A DNA stretch of 64,000 nucleotides from Aquipuribacter sp051216895 (GCF_051216895.1 NZ_JBPKAO010000010.1:92039-156038), one strand, 5' to 3'; positions 11,210-20,302 are shown, numbered from the stretch's first letter. The notes: a model not told the origin generated them from the letters alone. A program made the numbers and translations.

Positions 11210-13261
11210 CTACGCCGCGGCCTGCAGCAGCGGCCACAGCACGGTGGCGCCGGCCGCGAGCGCGTAGAGGACCACCCCGCCCCCCACGAGGGGGTCGACC
11301 GAGCGTCGTGGCCCGGGGCCGTCGTCAGGGCCGACCGCGCAGGCGTCGGCGTGCCAGCGCGCCGCCAGGCCCGCCGCGCTCGCGGGGTCGAGCCCCACCG
11401 GTGGCCCGCCGACCGCGTCCAGGTCGCCGTCCTCGTCCACCCCGAAGGCGGCGACGACGTCCTGCCCGATCACGCGGAGCCCGGCGACCTGACGCCACGG
11501 GTGGACCACGACGAACCCGTTGGCCGCGATGTGCACCCCGTCGACCCGCAGGTACGTCGCGGACCGGGCGTAGGCGAGTCCGCCGAACCCGACGGACCCG
11601 GCCGCGAACAGCACCCCGGCCGACTGGAACCAGGTCAGCTGCTCCTCCGGTGGCAGGGAGCCGTCGGCGGTCAGCCAGAACGCGGCGGGCAGCAGCAGCA
11701 GGGCCGCCGTGGCCAGCCTGCGCCAGCGGGGGAGCGCGAGCTGCACCTCGTCCACGCGCCGTCCGTCGGCCCGCCGAGGTGTGTTCTCCGCCGGGGACGG
11801 CACCGCCACGGAACCCGGCATGCCTGCTGCGTCGTACATCTCGCCGTCGGGGCCGTCGGGGCCGTCGTCGTCCGGGTCGGGGCCGCCGGTGCCCGGGCCC
11901 GGGCCGGTCGCCGCGCGCAGGTACCGGACGTCCAGCGGGGACATCGGCAGCAGCGGGCCGTGAGGCGCCAGCACGACGTCCGGGGTGACCACGACGACCA
12001 CGCCCCCGGGCCGCGGGTCACCGATCAGCAGGACGGGTTCCGCAGCCCCAGCGGCCGCGAGGTCGTCGAGGTCGTCGAGGTCGTCGCCCACCTCCAGCGA
12101 CCGGTCCCCGCGCCAGGCCGCCGCGAACGTGTCCTGGCGCAGCTCCTCGTCCTGCTCGTCCTCCGGCTCCTCGACCGGCTCGCGGCCCAGCGGGTCGGCG
12201 GTGACCTCGTGGCGCAGCAGCCCGAGGCCCTCCAGCAGCCCGTCGGACGGCAGGCCACGCACCATCGGCGCCCGCAGCCCGAGCTGCGGCAGCAGCACCC
12301 GGGAACCGTCCGCCCCCGGAGCCCCCGTGGTGGACCACACCGGACCGCCCTCGGTCAGCAGGTGCCGACGACGGCGCAGCGCCCGGACCCGATCGGCGCC
12401 GACCGCCGCCGACAGCAGCGCCAGCGCGCCGGCCAGGAGGAGCCAGCCGTCGTTCTCCACCGGCTCCGCGTCCAGGCTGACCCAGGCCGGCTCGACCGTG
12501 GTGTCCACGTGGGCCGCCACCCGGTCCCCGACCGTGAACTCCTCGACGTCGTAGACACCGACCTCGCTGAGGCCGCCGGCCCCGGGGACGCGGACCTCCA
12601 GCAGCCAGTCGTAGTCGTCGACGGAGACCACCTCGACGTCCGTCCGCTGGGCCCGGGACAGGTGGTCGCGGGTGTCCAGGCTCTGGTGGGCGAACCACCC
12701 GAGCAGCCCCACCGCCGCGGTCAGGCCCACCACGACCCCCACCTCGACGGTGCCGACGCCCCGGGACGCGAGCACCTCGCGGCCGTGGCCGGGCAGGCGG
12801 CCGGGCCTCGCCGGGGGCAGGCGCCGCCGACGGTTCGACCGCACCAGACCCGACCCGGCCAGGCCGACCACCAGCTGCGTGAGCGCGGCCACGCCGGACA
12901 CCGTGCCCAGCTCGCCCAGGACCGCGTACTCCACGACGAAGGGGAGGGCGGCGAGCCCGACCAGAGGCAGACCGGCGGCCGGCACCAGCCACACGGCGAC
13001 CAGCGCGCCGAGGAGCAACCCCTCCAGCAGCGACCAGCCGGGCCGGGGCAGGCACGGGTCCACCACCGTGCACGCGTCGAAGGGCAGGAACCCGTACTCC
13101 ACCGCCAGGGCCGCGGTGAGCACGAGCGGCAGCAGCACCCGGAGGACCCACCAGTACGCCGTGCCCCCCAGGGCTCCCGGCAGGGCGACCCCCGTGGGCA
13201 GGGCCGTGGCCCGGTCCTCGAGGTCCTGCCACGCATCGCCCGCCCGCTCGTCCGGCCTCAT
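11210..13261 (-). CDS. Large membrane protein of unknown function
   Basis: The 683-residue protein is not recognised beyond its architecture. The start ATG at 13261 gives MRPDERAGDAWQDLEDRATALP, followed by about four hydrophobic segments in residues 35-190 (for example VLRVLLPLVLTAALAV and LLLGALVAVWLVPAAGL). An extracellular-like beta-rich segment (VEVVSVDDYDWLLEVRVPG, residues ~215-275) resembles DUF3592-type domains. Another TM segment, a long acidic cytoplasmic part and two TM segments near residues 520-570 follow, plus a final TM helix at the C-terminus. The frame remains open upstream to 13618, but that part lies antisense inside the rox gene and is not plausible. Confidence 0.7.
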   Translation of the reverse strand: MRPDERAGDAWQDLEDRATALPTGVALPGALGGTAYWWVLRVLLPLVLTAALAVEYGFLPFDACTVVDPCLPRPGWSLLEGLLLGALVAVWLVPAAGLPLVGLAALPFVVEYAVLGELGTVSGVAALTQLVVGLAGSGLVRSNRRRRLPPARPGRLPGHGREVLASRGVGTVEVGVVVGLTAAVGLLGWFAHQSLDTRDHLSRAQRTDVEVVSVDDYDWLLEVRVPGAGGLSEVGVYDVEEFTVGDRVAAHVDTTVEPAWVSLDAEPVENDGWLLLAGALALLSAAVGADRVRALRRRRHLLTEGGPVWSTTGAPGADGSRVLLPQLGLRAPMVRGLPSDGLLEGLGLLRHEVTADPLGREPVEEPEDEQDEELRQDTFAAAWRGDRSLEVGDDLDDLDDLAAAGAAEPVLLIGDPRPGGVVVVVTPDVVLAPHGPLLPMSPLDVRYLRAATGPGPGTGGPDPDDDGPDGPDGEMYDAAGMPGSVAVPSPAENTPRRADGRRVDEVQLALPRWRRLATAALLLLPAAFWLTADGSLPPEEQLTWFQSAGVLFAAGSVGFGGLAYARSATYLRVDGVHIAANGFVVVHPWRQVAGLRVIGQDVVAAFGVDEDGDLDAVGGPPVGLDPASAAGLAARWHADACAVGPDDGPGPRRSVDPLVGGGVVLYALAAGATVLWPLLQAAA

Positions 13262-13343
13262 CCTGGTCCCACCGCTGCCTCCCGCGCCTGAGGGCGTGCG
13301 CCCGACGGCATCATCGGTCGTCCGCGTCGCCGCATGAGGCCGA

Positions 13344-14801
13344 TCAGCGGGATCCGTCCGCTGGGGTCGCGGCGCCGAACCACCGCTGCATCGCCGACGC
13401 GAGCGCGGTGGGGTCGTCGCCGACCCAGACGACGTGGCCGTCCGGTCGCACCAGCACCGCGGGGACGCCGAGCCCGTCGTCCTGGTCGGGGGTGTCGACC
13501 AAGTGGTCCACCCGGTCGGCCCACCCCGTGGTGGCCAGGGCGCCGGTGGTGTCCAGGAGCAGCCCACGCCCGGCGTGCATCTGCTCGTACAACCGGCCCC
13601 GTCCCAGCCGGACGTCACGCACCCGTCGACCGACGAGAGGGTGGGCGGGGTCCGCCCCGACGTCGTACCGCACCCCCAGCGCCGTCACCTTCTCGACCAG
13701 GAGACGGTTGACCTCGTCGATGCCGACCAGCTCCGCGAGCAGCCGCCTGACCGCCCGGGCGCCGGGTTCCTGCGCCTGCAGCTGGACCTGCGCGCGGGTG
13801 TTGTCCAGCACGTCCTGGGCCACCGGTCGTCGTTCCGCCTCGTACGTGTCGAGCAGGTCCGCCGGTGCCCACCCGCCGACCTCGGCCGCGAGCCTCCACC
13901 CGAGGCCGAACGCGTCCTGGACGCCCAGGTTGAGCCCCTGCCCGCCGAGGGGAGGGTGGACGTGGGCCGCGTCCCCGGCCAGCAGGACGCGACCCCTGCG
14001 GTAGTGCTCGGCCAGCCGGGTCGCGTCGCCGAAGCGCGACAGCCAGCGCGGCGAGTGCGCCCCGACGTCGGTGCCGGTGACGTGGCGTAGCTGCTGCTGC
14101 AGCTCCGCCAGCGTGGGGGGCGCCGCCCGGTCGGTCGTCACGGCGGCGCTGGGGGTGACGACGCGGTGGACGCCGGCCCCGAGCGGCATGAACCCGAAGT
14201 CGTGGCGGGTCCTGCGGACCTCGGCCGTCACCGCGGCCAGCGTCTCCGGGGTCGCGGACAGCGACACCTCCGCCAGCAACCACTCGGTCGTGGCCGGCTC
14301 GCCGGGGAAGGCGACCCCGAGCAGGGTGCGGACGGTGCTGCGTCCGCCGTCGCACCCGACCACGAACCGGGAGCGCAGCCGCGTGCCGTCGGCCAGCTCG
14401 ACGTCCACGCCGTCGTCGTCCGCCGCCAGCCCCACCACCTCGCACCCTCGCCTGACCTCCGCGCCCAGCTCGACCGCGCGCGCCGTCAGCAGCCGGTCGA
14501 CCTCGGGCTGAGGGATCCCGAGGACGTACGGGTGGGTCGTGTCCAGCCCGGTCGGGGGGGGCGCGGCGATCCCCGCGAAGAACCCACCCAGCGGGTGCTG
14601 CCGGCCCAGCGCGAGGAACCGGTCCACCAGCCCGCGCTGGTCCAGCACCTCGAGGCTGCGCGCGTGCAGCCCCAGCGCCCGGACCACGGGGCTGGGCCGC
14701 TCCTGCTTCTCCAGGACCACGGTCGCCACCCCGTGCAGCCGCAGCTCTGCGGCCAGCATCGTCCCGGTCGGCCCACCGCCGACCACGATCACGTCGATCA
14801 T
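13344..14801 (-). CDS. rox: Rifampicin monooxygenase (Rox)
   Basis: This is a FAD/NADPH-dependent aromatic hydroxylase that attacks the rifamycin naphthyl ring and opens the macrocycle, giving rifampicin resistance. The 485-residue protein follows the Nocardia/Streptomyces Rox pattern closely: MIDVIVVGGGPTGTMLAAEL (Rossmann GxGxxG), VRALGLHARSLEVLDQRGL, HPLGGFFAGI, YVLGIPQPEVD, VVGCDGGRSTVR (DG motif), SPRWLSRFGDATRLAEHYR, VLLAGDAAHVHPPLGGQGLNLG (GD motif) and the ending VWVGDD...RWFGAATP. The ATG at 14801 (MIDV) matches the family start better than the GTG three codons upstream. The RAE palindrome at 14853-14875 lies 52 bp upstream, so rifamycin-inducible expression is likely. Confidence 0.9.
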   Translation of the reverse strand: MIDVIVVGGGPTGTMLAAELRLHGVATVVLEKQERPSPVVRALGLHARSLEVLDQRGLVDRFLALGRQHPLGGFFAGIAAPPPTGLDTTHPYVLGIPQPEVDRLLTARAVELGAEVRRGCEVVGLAADDDGVDVELADGTRLRSRFVVGCDGGRSTVRTLLGVAFPGEPATTEWLLAEVSLSATPETLAAVTAEVRRTRHDFGFMPLGAGVHRVVTPSAAVTTDRAAPPTLAELQQQLRHVTGTDVGAHSPRWLSRFGDATRLAEHYRRGRVLLAGDAAHVHPPLGGQGLNLGVQDAFGLGWRLAAEVGGWAPADLLDTYEAERRPVAQDVLDNTRAQVQLQAQEPGARAVRRLLAELVGIDEVNRLLVEKVTALGVRYDVGADPAHPLVGRRVRDVRLGRGRLYEQMHAGRGLLLDTTGALATTGWADRVDHLVDTPDQDDGLGVPAVLVRPDGHVVWVGDDPTALASAMQRWFGAATPADGSR

Positions 14802-14852
14802 CGCCACCACCCCTGCTCGTCGGGTACCGGACCGACGACTGTGCCGGGTGGC

Positions 14853-14875
14853 GGGGGTCTTGCGGCAAGACCCCC
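14853..14875 (-). promoter_or_regulatory. Rifamycin-associated element (RAE) upstream of rox
   Basis: A 23-bp perfect inverted repeat has arms GGGGGTCTTGC (14853-14863) and GCAAGACCCCC (14865-14875) around a single central G. The core CTTGCGGCAAG matches the published actinobacterial RAE that marks rifamycin-inducible genes (consensus GGGGCTTGCGGCAAGGCCC, from memory). It stands 52 bp before the rox start codon. Confidence 0.88.
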
Positions 14876-14912
14876 TGTGCTCTGTACGTTGAGGACGGCG
14901 GGGGGCGAACGA

Positions 14913-15467
14913 TCACCCGTGCAGGAGCACGACCCCCACCCCGATGGACAGGAGCACGGCTGCGGCGACCTGACACGTCACCGCCGCCTTGAGGAACGTC
15001 GCCTTCTTCCCGTTGCGGACCCGTGCCTTCCTGATGATGTCGACCAGGACCGTCGCGATCTTGGGTGATCCTTCGTCGACGGGTGAGGCCATCGACCCGG
15101 CTGTTGCGGCCTCCTCGAGGGACTCCACGGTGACCTCGTGGTAGGTGCCGGGCCTGGCCGCCAGGATGGCGAGCACCGCTGCGAGCAGGAAGGCGAGCAG
15201 GGTCGCGAGCAGCACGTACCGGGCCGGGCCGGGCAGCTCGTAGTCGGTGGGTCGGGTGACCAGCGCGGAGAGGGCGAACAGCAGTGTCGTCAGGGCGCCG
15301 GACGACGTGACGACACCGATCGCCCGCGCCTCGAGGGACGCCTTGGTGCTGCGCTCCTCGGCCAGCTGGCCCTCGATCAGCGTCATCACCGCGGCCGCGG
15401 AGGTGGTGGGGGCAGCGGCGGTGCCCGTCGTCGGGGCGGACGGGCTGCCTGCGACCGGCGAGCTCAT
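14913..15467 (-). CDS. Small membrane protein of unknown function
   Basis: The 184-residue protein has a low-complexity Ala/Thr/Pro N-terminus, a helical segment LIEGQLAEERSTKASLEARAIGVVTSSGALTTLLFALSALV leading into TM1, a second TM at about residues 80-105 (YVLLATLLAFLLAAVLAILAA) and a C-terminal TM (VAAAVLLSIGVGVVLLHG). The loop between TM2 and TM3 is about 50 residues and likely cytoplasmic. I do not recognise a functional family. The start ATG overlaps the stop of the upstream gene as ATGA, so the two are coupled. The ERSTKASLEARA helix before TM1 resembles many actinobacterial unknowns. Confidence 0.7.
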   Translation of the reverse strand: MSSPVAGSPSAPTTGTAAAPTTSAAAVMTLIEGQLAEERSTKASLEARAIGVVTSSGALTTLLFALSALVTRPTDYELPGPARYVLLATLLAFLLAAVLAILAARPGTYHEVTVESLEEAATAGSMASPVDEGSPKIATVLVDIIRKARVRNGKKATFLKAAVTCQVAAAVLLSIGVGVVLLHG

Positions 15468-15928
15468 GCTGTGTCGCCGGCGTCGTCCTGACCCCGCACG
15501 TGCAGGTGCAGACCGGTCACGTCCATCGAGGTCACCGTCGCTGTCACCTGGTCCTCCAGGCGTGGTGCCTCACCCTCGACCGCAGCGGCGATGGCGATCT
15601 CGGAGGCCCTGTGCTTCCAGATCGTGACGGCCCGCTTCTCCATGAGGTCGTCCAGGAGGCTGCCGCTGATCTTGACCACGTCGCCGGTCCTCAGGTCGGG
15701 GAACAGCTTCGAGATGCCCCCGGTCTCGAGGTCCGGGAACGCGCCCACGACGCTCACCCGGTCGCCCGCGTGCGACTGCGGGACGACCTTGGGGACCCCG
15801 CCGGTCGTGAGGTCCGGGAAGTCCGCGGAGATCGGGGCGGGTCCACCGGTGCTGATGACCCTGATCTCCCCGCTGATCATCGGGGTGCCACCCGCACCGA
15901 GGCCCGGGAAGTCGCCAGGTCCGACCAT
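15464..15928 (-). CDS. Unknown protein with four F-P-x-L-x-x-G-x repeats
   Basis: The 154-residue protein starts MVGPGDFPGLGAGGTPMISG and contains four spaced copies of a short motif: FPGLGAGGTP, FPDLTTGGVPK, FPDLETGGISK and FPDLRTGDVVK, about 20-30 residues apart. A C-terminal alpha/beta-looking part follows (SGSLLDDLMEKRAVTIWKHRASEIAIAAAVEG). No signal peptide or TM segment is visible. The ATG at 15928 is chosen because the repeat pattern begins right after it; the frame upstream is Arg-rich. It overlaps the following membrane-protein gene (ATGA). Not recognised; the repeats suggest a small solenoid or ligand-binding series. Confidence 0.6.
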   Translation of the reverse strand: MVGPGDFPGLGAGGTPMISGEIRVISTGGPAPISADFPDLTTGGVPKVVPQSHAGDRVSVVGAFPDLETGGISKLFPDLRTGDVVKISGSLLDDLMEKRAVTIWKHRASEIAIAAAVEGEAPRLEDQVTATVTSMDVTGLHLHVRGQDDAGDTA

Positions 15929-16016
15929 GGTGGCCCGCCTCTCGCTGCACTCCGATGGGTGTCGCCAGTGTTCACCACGGGGATGTGCCGGGACAAGGAC
16001 CACGCGACCGCGTGCG

Positions 16017-17312
16017 TCAGGGGCTGCCCGCACCGGCCGTGGTGGTGCGCTCCTCGCCGTGGTCCCCGTGCCAGTCCAGGACGAGGAGGGTGGCGTCGTC
16101 GGCGAGCTCGTGGCCGACGGCCTGCAGGACCAGGTCGGCGAGGGCGCGGGTGGCGGTCCGCGGGTGCAGACCCCGGGTCTGCTGGAGCAGGTCCGGCAGG
16201 TCCAGCGTCGTGGCGTTGCGCTCGAGCATCCCGTCGGTCACCAGGACGACCCGGTCGCCGGGCTGCAGGGCGAGGTCGGTCGAGGTGTAGCCGGTGGACG
16301 GGAGCACGCCGAAGGGCAGGTGCTCGGGCAGGTCCACGGTGCGCACGGACCCGTCCCGGACGAGGTAGGGCAGGGGGTGACCGGCGTTGACCAGCGCGAG
16401 GGTGCCGCGGGCCAGGTCGAGCCGCCCGATCAGGCCGGTGCAGAAGTCCTCGCCGACGTTGCCGGGGTGCTCGAGCAGCGCCTCGTTGGCCGACCCCGCC
16501 TGACCGGTCAGCGTGGCGCCCTCGCGGCGGGCGTTGCGCAGGGCGCCCACGGTCAGGGTGGCGGTGAGGGCGCTGCCGACCCCGTGGCCGCGGGCGTCGG
16601 TCATGCCCAGGTGCAGGACGTCCCGGTCGACGCTGTAGTCGAAGGTGTCGCCGCCCACGCTGGCTGCCGGCTCGAGCCAGGCCGCCAGCGTGAACGACCC
16701 CGTCTCGCAGATGTGCGCGGCGGGCAGGAGACGGCGCTGGATCTCGGCGGACAGGGAGAAGGCCGCGGTCCGCTGCCCCCACTCGTACACGTCGGTGTGC
16801 CGGCGGCTGGCGATGACGACGTAGGCGAGCAGGTGCCCCGTCTCCGCGATCTCGGCGGTGAGCTCGGGGTCCGGCTCCTCGGGCAGGCACAGCTGCAGCA
16901 GTCCCAGGGCCTCACCCCGTTCGATCACCGGCGCGAGGACGACCCAGTGCCCCGCGTCGGCCGGGCAGCCCTCGGGCCACCGACCGGGCGGGACGACGGT
17001 CACGGCCCGCCGGCCCAACGCCTCCGCGGGCGGTCCGGTGTCCACCGACAGGGTCGTGGCGCGCTCGCGGGCCGACGAGCGGGTCGTCTCGCCCGTCGGG
17101 TCGGAGACCGTGGCCTGGTCGACGAGGGTCGTGTGGGTGAGGCGCACCAGGTCGCGGCCGGTCACCCCGGCGATCAGCAGGGACGCCTCGACCGCGCCGA
17201 CCGCCGCCGCGATGTTGCGGGTGACGGCCTCGACGGCGGCGACCGGGGCGGCGTTCTCGACGTCGTCCAGCACCTGGCGGACCGAGAACCTCGGCGGTCG
17301 GGAGGGCGTCAC
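16017..17312 (-). CDS. GAF-type sensor with SpoIIE/PP2C phosphatase domain
   Basis: The 431-residue protein has an N-terminal GAF-like domain (residues ~15-180; VTRNIAAAVGAVEASLLIAG, then HWVVLAPVIERGEALGLLQL) and a C-terminal SpoIIE-type PP2C domain. Metal-binding and core motifs are SVGGDTFDYSV, TDARGHGVGSALTA, LVNAGHPLPYLV, VLVTDGMLERN and LADDATLLVLD. Such proteins dephosphorylate anti-anti-sigma factors in partner-switching control of alternative sigma factors. There is no partner kinase next door; the RsbW-like ATPase at 28.7 kb is a possible but unproven partner. The protein is soluble. It lies about 90 bp upstream of the repeat-protein gene on the same strand, possibly in one transcript. 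Confidence 0.88.
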   Translation of the reverse strand: MTPSRPPRFSVRQVLDDVENAAPVAAVEAVTRNIAAAVGAVEASLLIAGVTGRDLVRLTHTTLVDQATVSDPTGETTRSSARERATTLSVDTGPPAEALGRRAVTVVPPGRWPEGCPADAGHWVVLAPVIERGEALGLLQLCLPEEPDPELTAEIAETGHLLAYVVIASRRHTDVYEWGQRTAAFSLSAEIQRRLLPAAHICETGSFTLAAWLEPAASVGGDTFDYSVDRDVLHLGMTDARGHGVGSALTATLTVGALRNARREGATLTGQAGSANEALLEHPGNVGEDFCTGLIGRLDLARGTLALVNAGHPLPYLVRDGSVRTVDLPEHLPFGVLPSTGYTSTDLALQPGDRVVLVTDGMLERNATTLDLPDLLQQTRGLHPRTATRALADLVLQAVGHELADDATLLVLDWHGDHGEERTTTAGAGSP

Positions 17313-17463
17313 ATCCGGACCATATCGCCGATGCGGAGCCGCCCGGGGGGTGCGACGCCTGTGGTCGAGGCCGTCACGCGCGGCGACGGGCCAGGTCGTC
17401 GTGCGCGGCCGTCACGACCTGCGGCAGTAGGCTGCCGCTCTGCCGAGCACCGCGGAGCCCCCC

Positions 17464-18171
17464 TTGTCGTCGGACGTCTTCTACACCGATCGCGGGCGCC
17501 CTGGCGGCCCCGCGGTCCTGCTCGTGCACGGGATCGGGATGTCCGGGCGGAGCCTGGAGCGTCTGGTCCGTGAGCTGTCGACGTCGCACCGGGTGCTGAC
17601 GCCCGACCTGCGGGGCTTCGGGGCCAGCCCGCGCTCCCACCCGGCGGCGACCATCGAGGAGCACGCGGTCGACCTGGAGCGGCTCGTGGACCGCGCCGGC
17701 CTGGACCGGCCGTTGCTGCTGGGCCACTCCATGGGCTGCCAGGTCGTCACCGAGATGGCGGCGCGCCGCCCCGGACGGACGCACGGCGTCGTGCTCGTGG
17801 GGCCGGTGGCGGAACCCGGGGCCGCGAGCGCCCTCCACCAGGGGTGGAGGCTCGCCCGGGACGCGTCCCTCGAGCCGCCGTGGCTGAACGCCCTCACGAT
17901 GAGGGAGTACCTGCGGGCGGGCCCCCGCTCCTACTCCCAGACGCTGGTCCACATGCTGGACTACCCGATCAAGGGCCGCCTCGCCCAGGTCACGGCTCCG
18001 GTCGACGTGGTGAGGGGGAGCCACGACCCGATCGCCTCGCGGGAGTTCGTCGAGGCGTTGGCCCGGGCGGCGCCCCGCGGGCGCGCCCACGAGGTCCCGC
18101 ACGCCCGCCACCTGATCGTGGCCACCCGCCCCGACGTCGTGGCGGAGGTCTGCCGCCGGTCGGGCTCCTGA
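17464..18171 (+). CDS. Alpha/beta hydrolase
   Basis: The 235-residue protein has the alpha/beta-hydrolase fold: VLLVHGIGMSGRSLERLV (oxyanion HG), LTPDLRGFGAS, LLGHSMGCQVVTEMAARRPGR (nucleophile elbow G-H-S-M-G), a lid region, VVRGSHDPIAS (acid Asp) and VPHARHLIVATRP (catalytic His). The substrate cannot be inferred. The start used is TTG at 17464; no ATG or GTG sits closer to the conserved core, and the fold begins within 15 residues of it. The upstream Shine-Dalgarno is weak (GCGGAG). The gene is monocistronic, divergent from the phosphatase gene. Confidence 0.8.
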   Translation: MSSDVFYTDRGRPGGPAVLLVHGIGMSGRSLERLVRELSTSHRVLTPDLRGFGASPRSHPAATIEEHAVDLERLVDRAGLDRPLLLGHSMGCQVVTEMAARRPGRTHGVVLVGPVAEPGAASALHQGWRLARDASLEPPWLNALTMREYLRAGPRSYSQTLVHMLDYPIKGRLAQVTAPVDVVRGSHDPIASREFVEALARAAPRGRAHEVPHARHLIVATRPDVVAEVCRRSGS

Positions 18172-18279
18172 CCGGAGCCGTCGAGGGCCGGGTCCGAGCG
18201 GGCCCGGCGACCACGCCTGCGGGATCCGGTGGTGCTCGCTCCCCGAGGACCTGACCACCCCCCCGAGGGTCTGCATTCT

Positions 18280-18297
18280 CTTTACAACGATGTACAA
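18280..18297 (+). promoter_or_regulatory. LacI-type operator before the GH43 gene
   Basis: CTTTACAACGATGTACAA centred on CG at 18288-18289 resembles CTTTACAACGTTGTAAAG. The left arm is perfect and the right arm partial. It lies 53 bp before the GH43 start codon. Related sites precede the GH51 operon and galT. Confidence 0.65.
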
Positions 18298-18349
18298 CGC
18301 GGTCATGCTGCTGCCGTCCGCCCGGACGCCACCGTCGAAGGAGACCGTG

Positions 18350-20296
18350 ATGCGTGCTCGACCCCACCTGCGCCCCCCGTCCTCGCCGCGACCACGTCGC
18401 CGCGCCGTCGCGACAGGTGCCCTCCTGGCCCTGGCGCTGCCGATGGCCGCCGTCCCCGCGGCCGCGGGTGCCTCCGGGGACGCACCCGGGCAGGGGAGCG
18501 CTCCCGGGCGGCCCCCGACGGCGACGTACACCAACCCGCTGGCCCCTGCCGTGCCCGGGGGCGGGACCGTCGACAGCTGTGCGGATCCCAGCGTCATCCG
18601 GGGCCAGCAGGCGGGGGACGACGACTGGTACATGTACTGCACGACCGACCCGCTGAACGACGAGGACCGCGACGCGGACGGCGACCTCGTGTTCCACAAG
18701 ATCCCGCAGCTGCGATCCAGCGACCTCGTGACCTGGGAGTACGAGGGTGACGCGTTCACCGAGAACCCCGCGTGGGCGGCCGAGACCGCCGCCCTCTGGG
18801 CCCCCGACATCGTGTACTCGGAGACGTTCGACCAGTACTACCTGTTCGTCACGGTCACCGACACCGACGCCTCCGTGAGCGGTGAGGAGGGGTGCACCAG
18901 CGACAGCGCCATCGGTGTCGCCGTCGGTGCGTCCCCGACGGGTCCGTGGGAGTTCACCGACGAGCCCGTGGTCGGACCCCGTCGCGCGGGGGAGGGGTGC
19001 AGCTTCTTCTGGACCTACGACCCCGACGTGCTCGGCGACACCGTCGGCACCGAGAGCACGTTCTACTACGGCAGCTACTACGGCGGGCTGTTCGGGGCGC
19101 CCATCACCTTCACCGCCGACGGCGCCACGGCAGAGGTCGACGACGCGGTCCAGGTCACGGTCGGCAACCGCTACGAGGGACCCAACGTCGTCGAGCGCGA
19201 CGGCTGGTACTACCTGTTCGTGTCGGCGACCAACTGCTGCGCGGGGGCGTTGACCGGCTACAGCGTCTTCGCCGGTCGTTCGCGCGACCCGCTCGGGCCG
19301 TTCGTGGACCAGCAGGGGGCCAGCCTGCTCGCGGGTCGGGTCGGGGGCACGCCCGCGATCAGCATGAACGGCAACCGCTGGGTCGGCACGGGCCACAACT
19401 CGGTGTTCACCGACGCATCCGGGCAGTGGTGGACCGCGTACCACGCGGTCGACCAGGCCGACCCGTTCTTCTCGCGCGAGCCCGGCTTCACCAAGCGGCC
19501 CGTCCTGCTCGACCCGATCGACTGGGTCGACGGCTGGCCCACCGTCAACGGCGGCCGCTGGGCCTCCGACGACCGGATGCGGGCGCCGGCGGCCCAGGAC
19601 GGCCAGCGCAGCCTGCACCGCACCCGCCTCGTCCCCCCGCTGCTCCCGGGCCGCGAGGTCGTCCGCGCCTCCGACGACTTCACCGGCGACGAGCTGTCGG
19701 GCGGCTGGAGCTGGGTCCGCGACCCCGGCAGCGACGCCTACGAGGTCTCCGGCGGGGTGCTGCGCTGGCAGACCCAGGACGCCGACCTCTACGTCGACAA
19801 CAACAGCGCCTCCGTGCTGACCCGCCCGGCCCCGGCGGGCGACTACGTCGTGCAGACCCGGGTGCGGGTCGACGTGCCCGCCGAGGGCTGCTGCTTCAAC
19901 TACGTGCAGGCCGGCCTGGTCCTGCACGGCGACGACGACAACTACGTCAAGCTCACCAGCGCCTCGATCTGGGAGACCCGCCAGACCGAGTTCGCCAAGG
20001 AGCTGGCCCCGGTGCCGGACGGCTGGAACCGCTACGGCAACACCGTGGTGGGGGCCCCCGGGGACTGGACCTACCTGCGGGTGGTGGTGGAACGGCTGTC
20101 CGGGCGCGAGCAGCAGGACGCCGGCGGTGACACCGAGCGCTACACCAGCTTCACCAGCACCGACGGCGTGGACTGGGTGCACGGCGGGGTGTGGACGCAC
20201 TCCCTCGACGACGCCCGGATCGGTCTGGTGTCGATGGGCGGCAGCGGGTTCACCGCCGAGTTCGACGACGTCACCACGTACCGGCTGCGCCGCTAG
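18350..20296 (+). CDS. Secreted GH43 glycosidase with C-terminal beta-sandwich
   Basis: The 648-residue enzyme probably acts on arabinan or xylan side chains outside the cell. The signal peptide is RRRAVATGALLALALPMAAVPAAAGA (cleavage near residue 40). The GH43 five-bladed propeller spans about residues 55-400: DSCADPSVIRG (general base Asp), WAPDIVYSETFDQYYLFV (pKa Asp), and YEGPNVVERDGWYYLFVS (acid Glu). The C-terminal ~200 residues (DDFTGDELSGGWSWVRDP, then VQTRVRVDV, then YVQAGLVLHGDDDNYVKL) look like the concanavalin-like DUF1349/xylosidase C-terminal fold. The ATG at 18350 follows GAAGGAGACC. A LacI-type operator lies upstream. The exact specificity is not readable. Confidence 0.85.
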   Translation: MRARPHLRPPSSPRPRRRAVATGALLALALPMAAVPAAAGASGDAPGQGSAPGRPPTATYTNPLAPAVPGGGTVDSCADPSVIRGQQAGDDDWYMYCTTDPLNDEDRDADGDLVFHKIPQLRSSDLVTWEYEGDAFTENPAWAAETAALWAPDIVYSETFDQYYLFVTVTDTDASVSGEEGCTSDSAIGVAVGASPTGPWEFTDEPVVGPRRAGEGCSFFWTYDPDVLGDTVGTESTFYYGSYYGGLFGAPITFTADGATAEVDDAVQVTVGNRYEGPNVVERDGWYYLFVSATNCCAGALTGYSVFAGRSRDPLGPFVDQQGASLLAGRVGGTPAISMNGNRWVGTGHNSVFTDASGQWWTAYHAVDQADPFFSREPGFTKRPVLLDPIDWVDGWPTVNGGRWASDDRMRAPAAQDGQRSLHRTRLVPPLLPGREVVRASDDFTGDELSGGWSWVRDPGSDAYEVSGGVLRWQTQDADLYVDNNSASVLTRPAPAGDYVVQTRVRVDVPAEGCCFNYVQAGLVLHGDDDNYVKLTSASIWETRQTEFAKELAPVPDGWNRYGNTVVGAPGDWTYLRVVVERLSGREQQDAGGDTERYTSFTSTDGVDWVHGGVWTHSLDDARIGLVSMGGSGFTAEFDDVTTYRLRR

Positions 20297-20302
20297 GGCG
20301 TG

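Noticed and set aside
17990..20200. Minus-strand frame over the GH43 gene
   Set aside because: Antisense shadow of a well-supported GH43 enzyme with signal peptide and catalytic residues.
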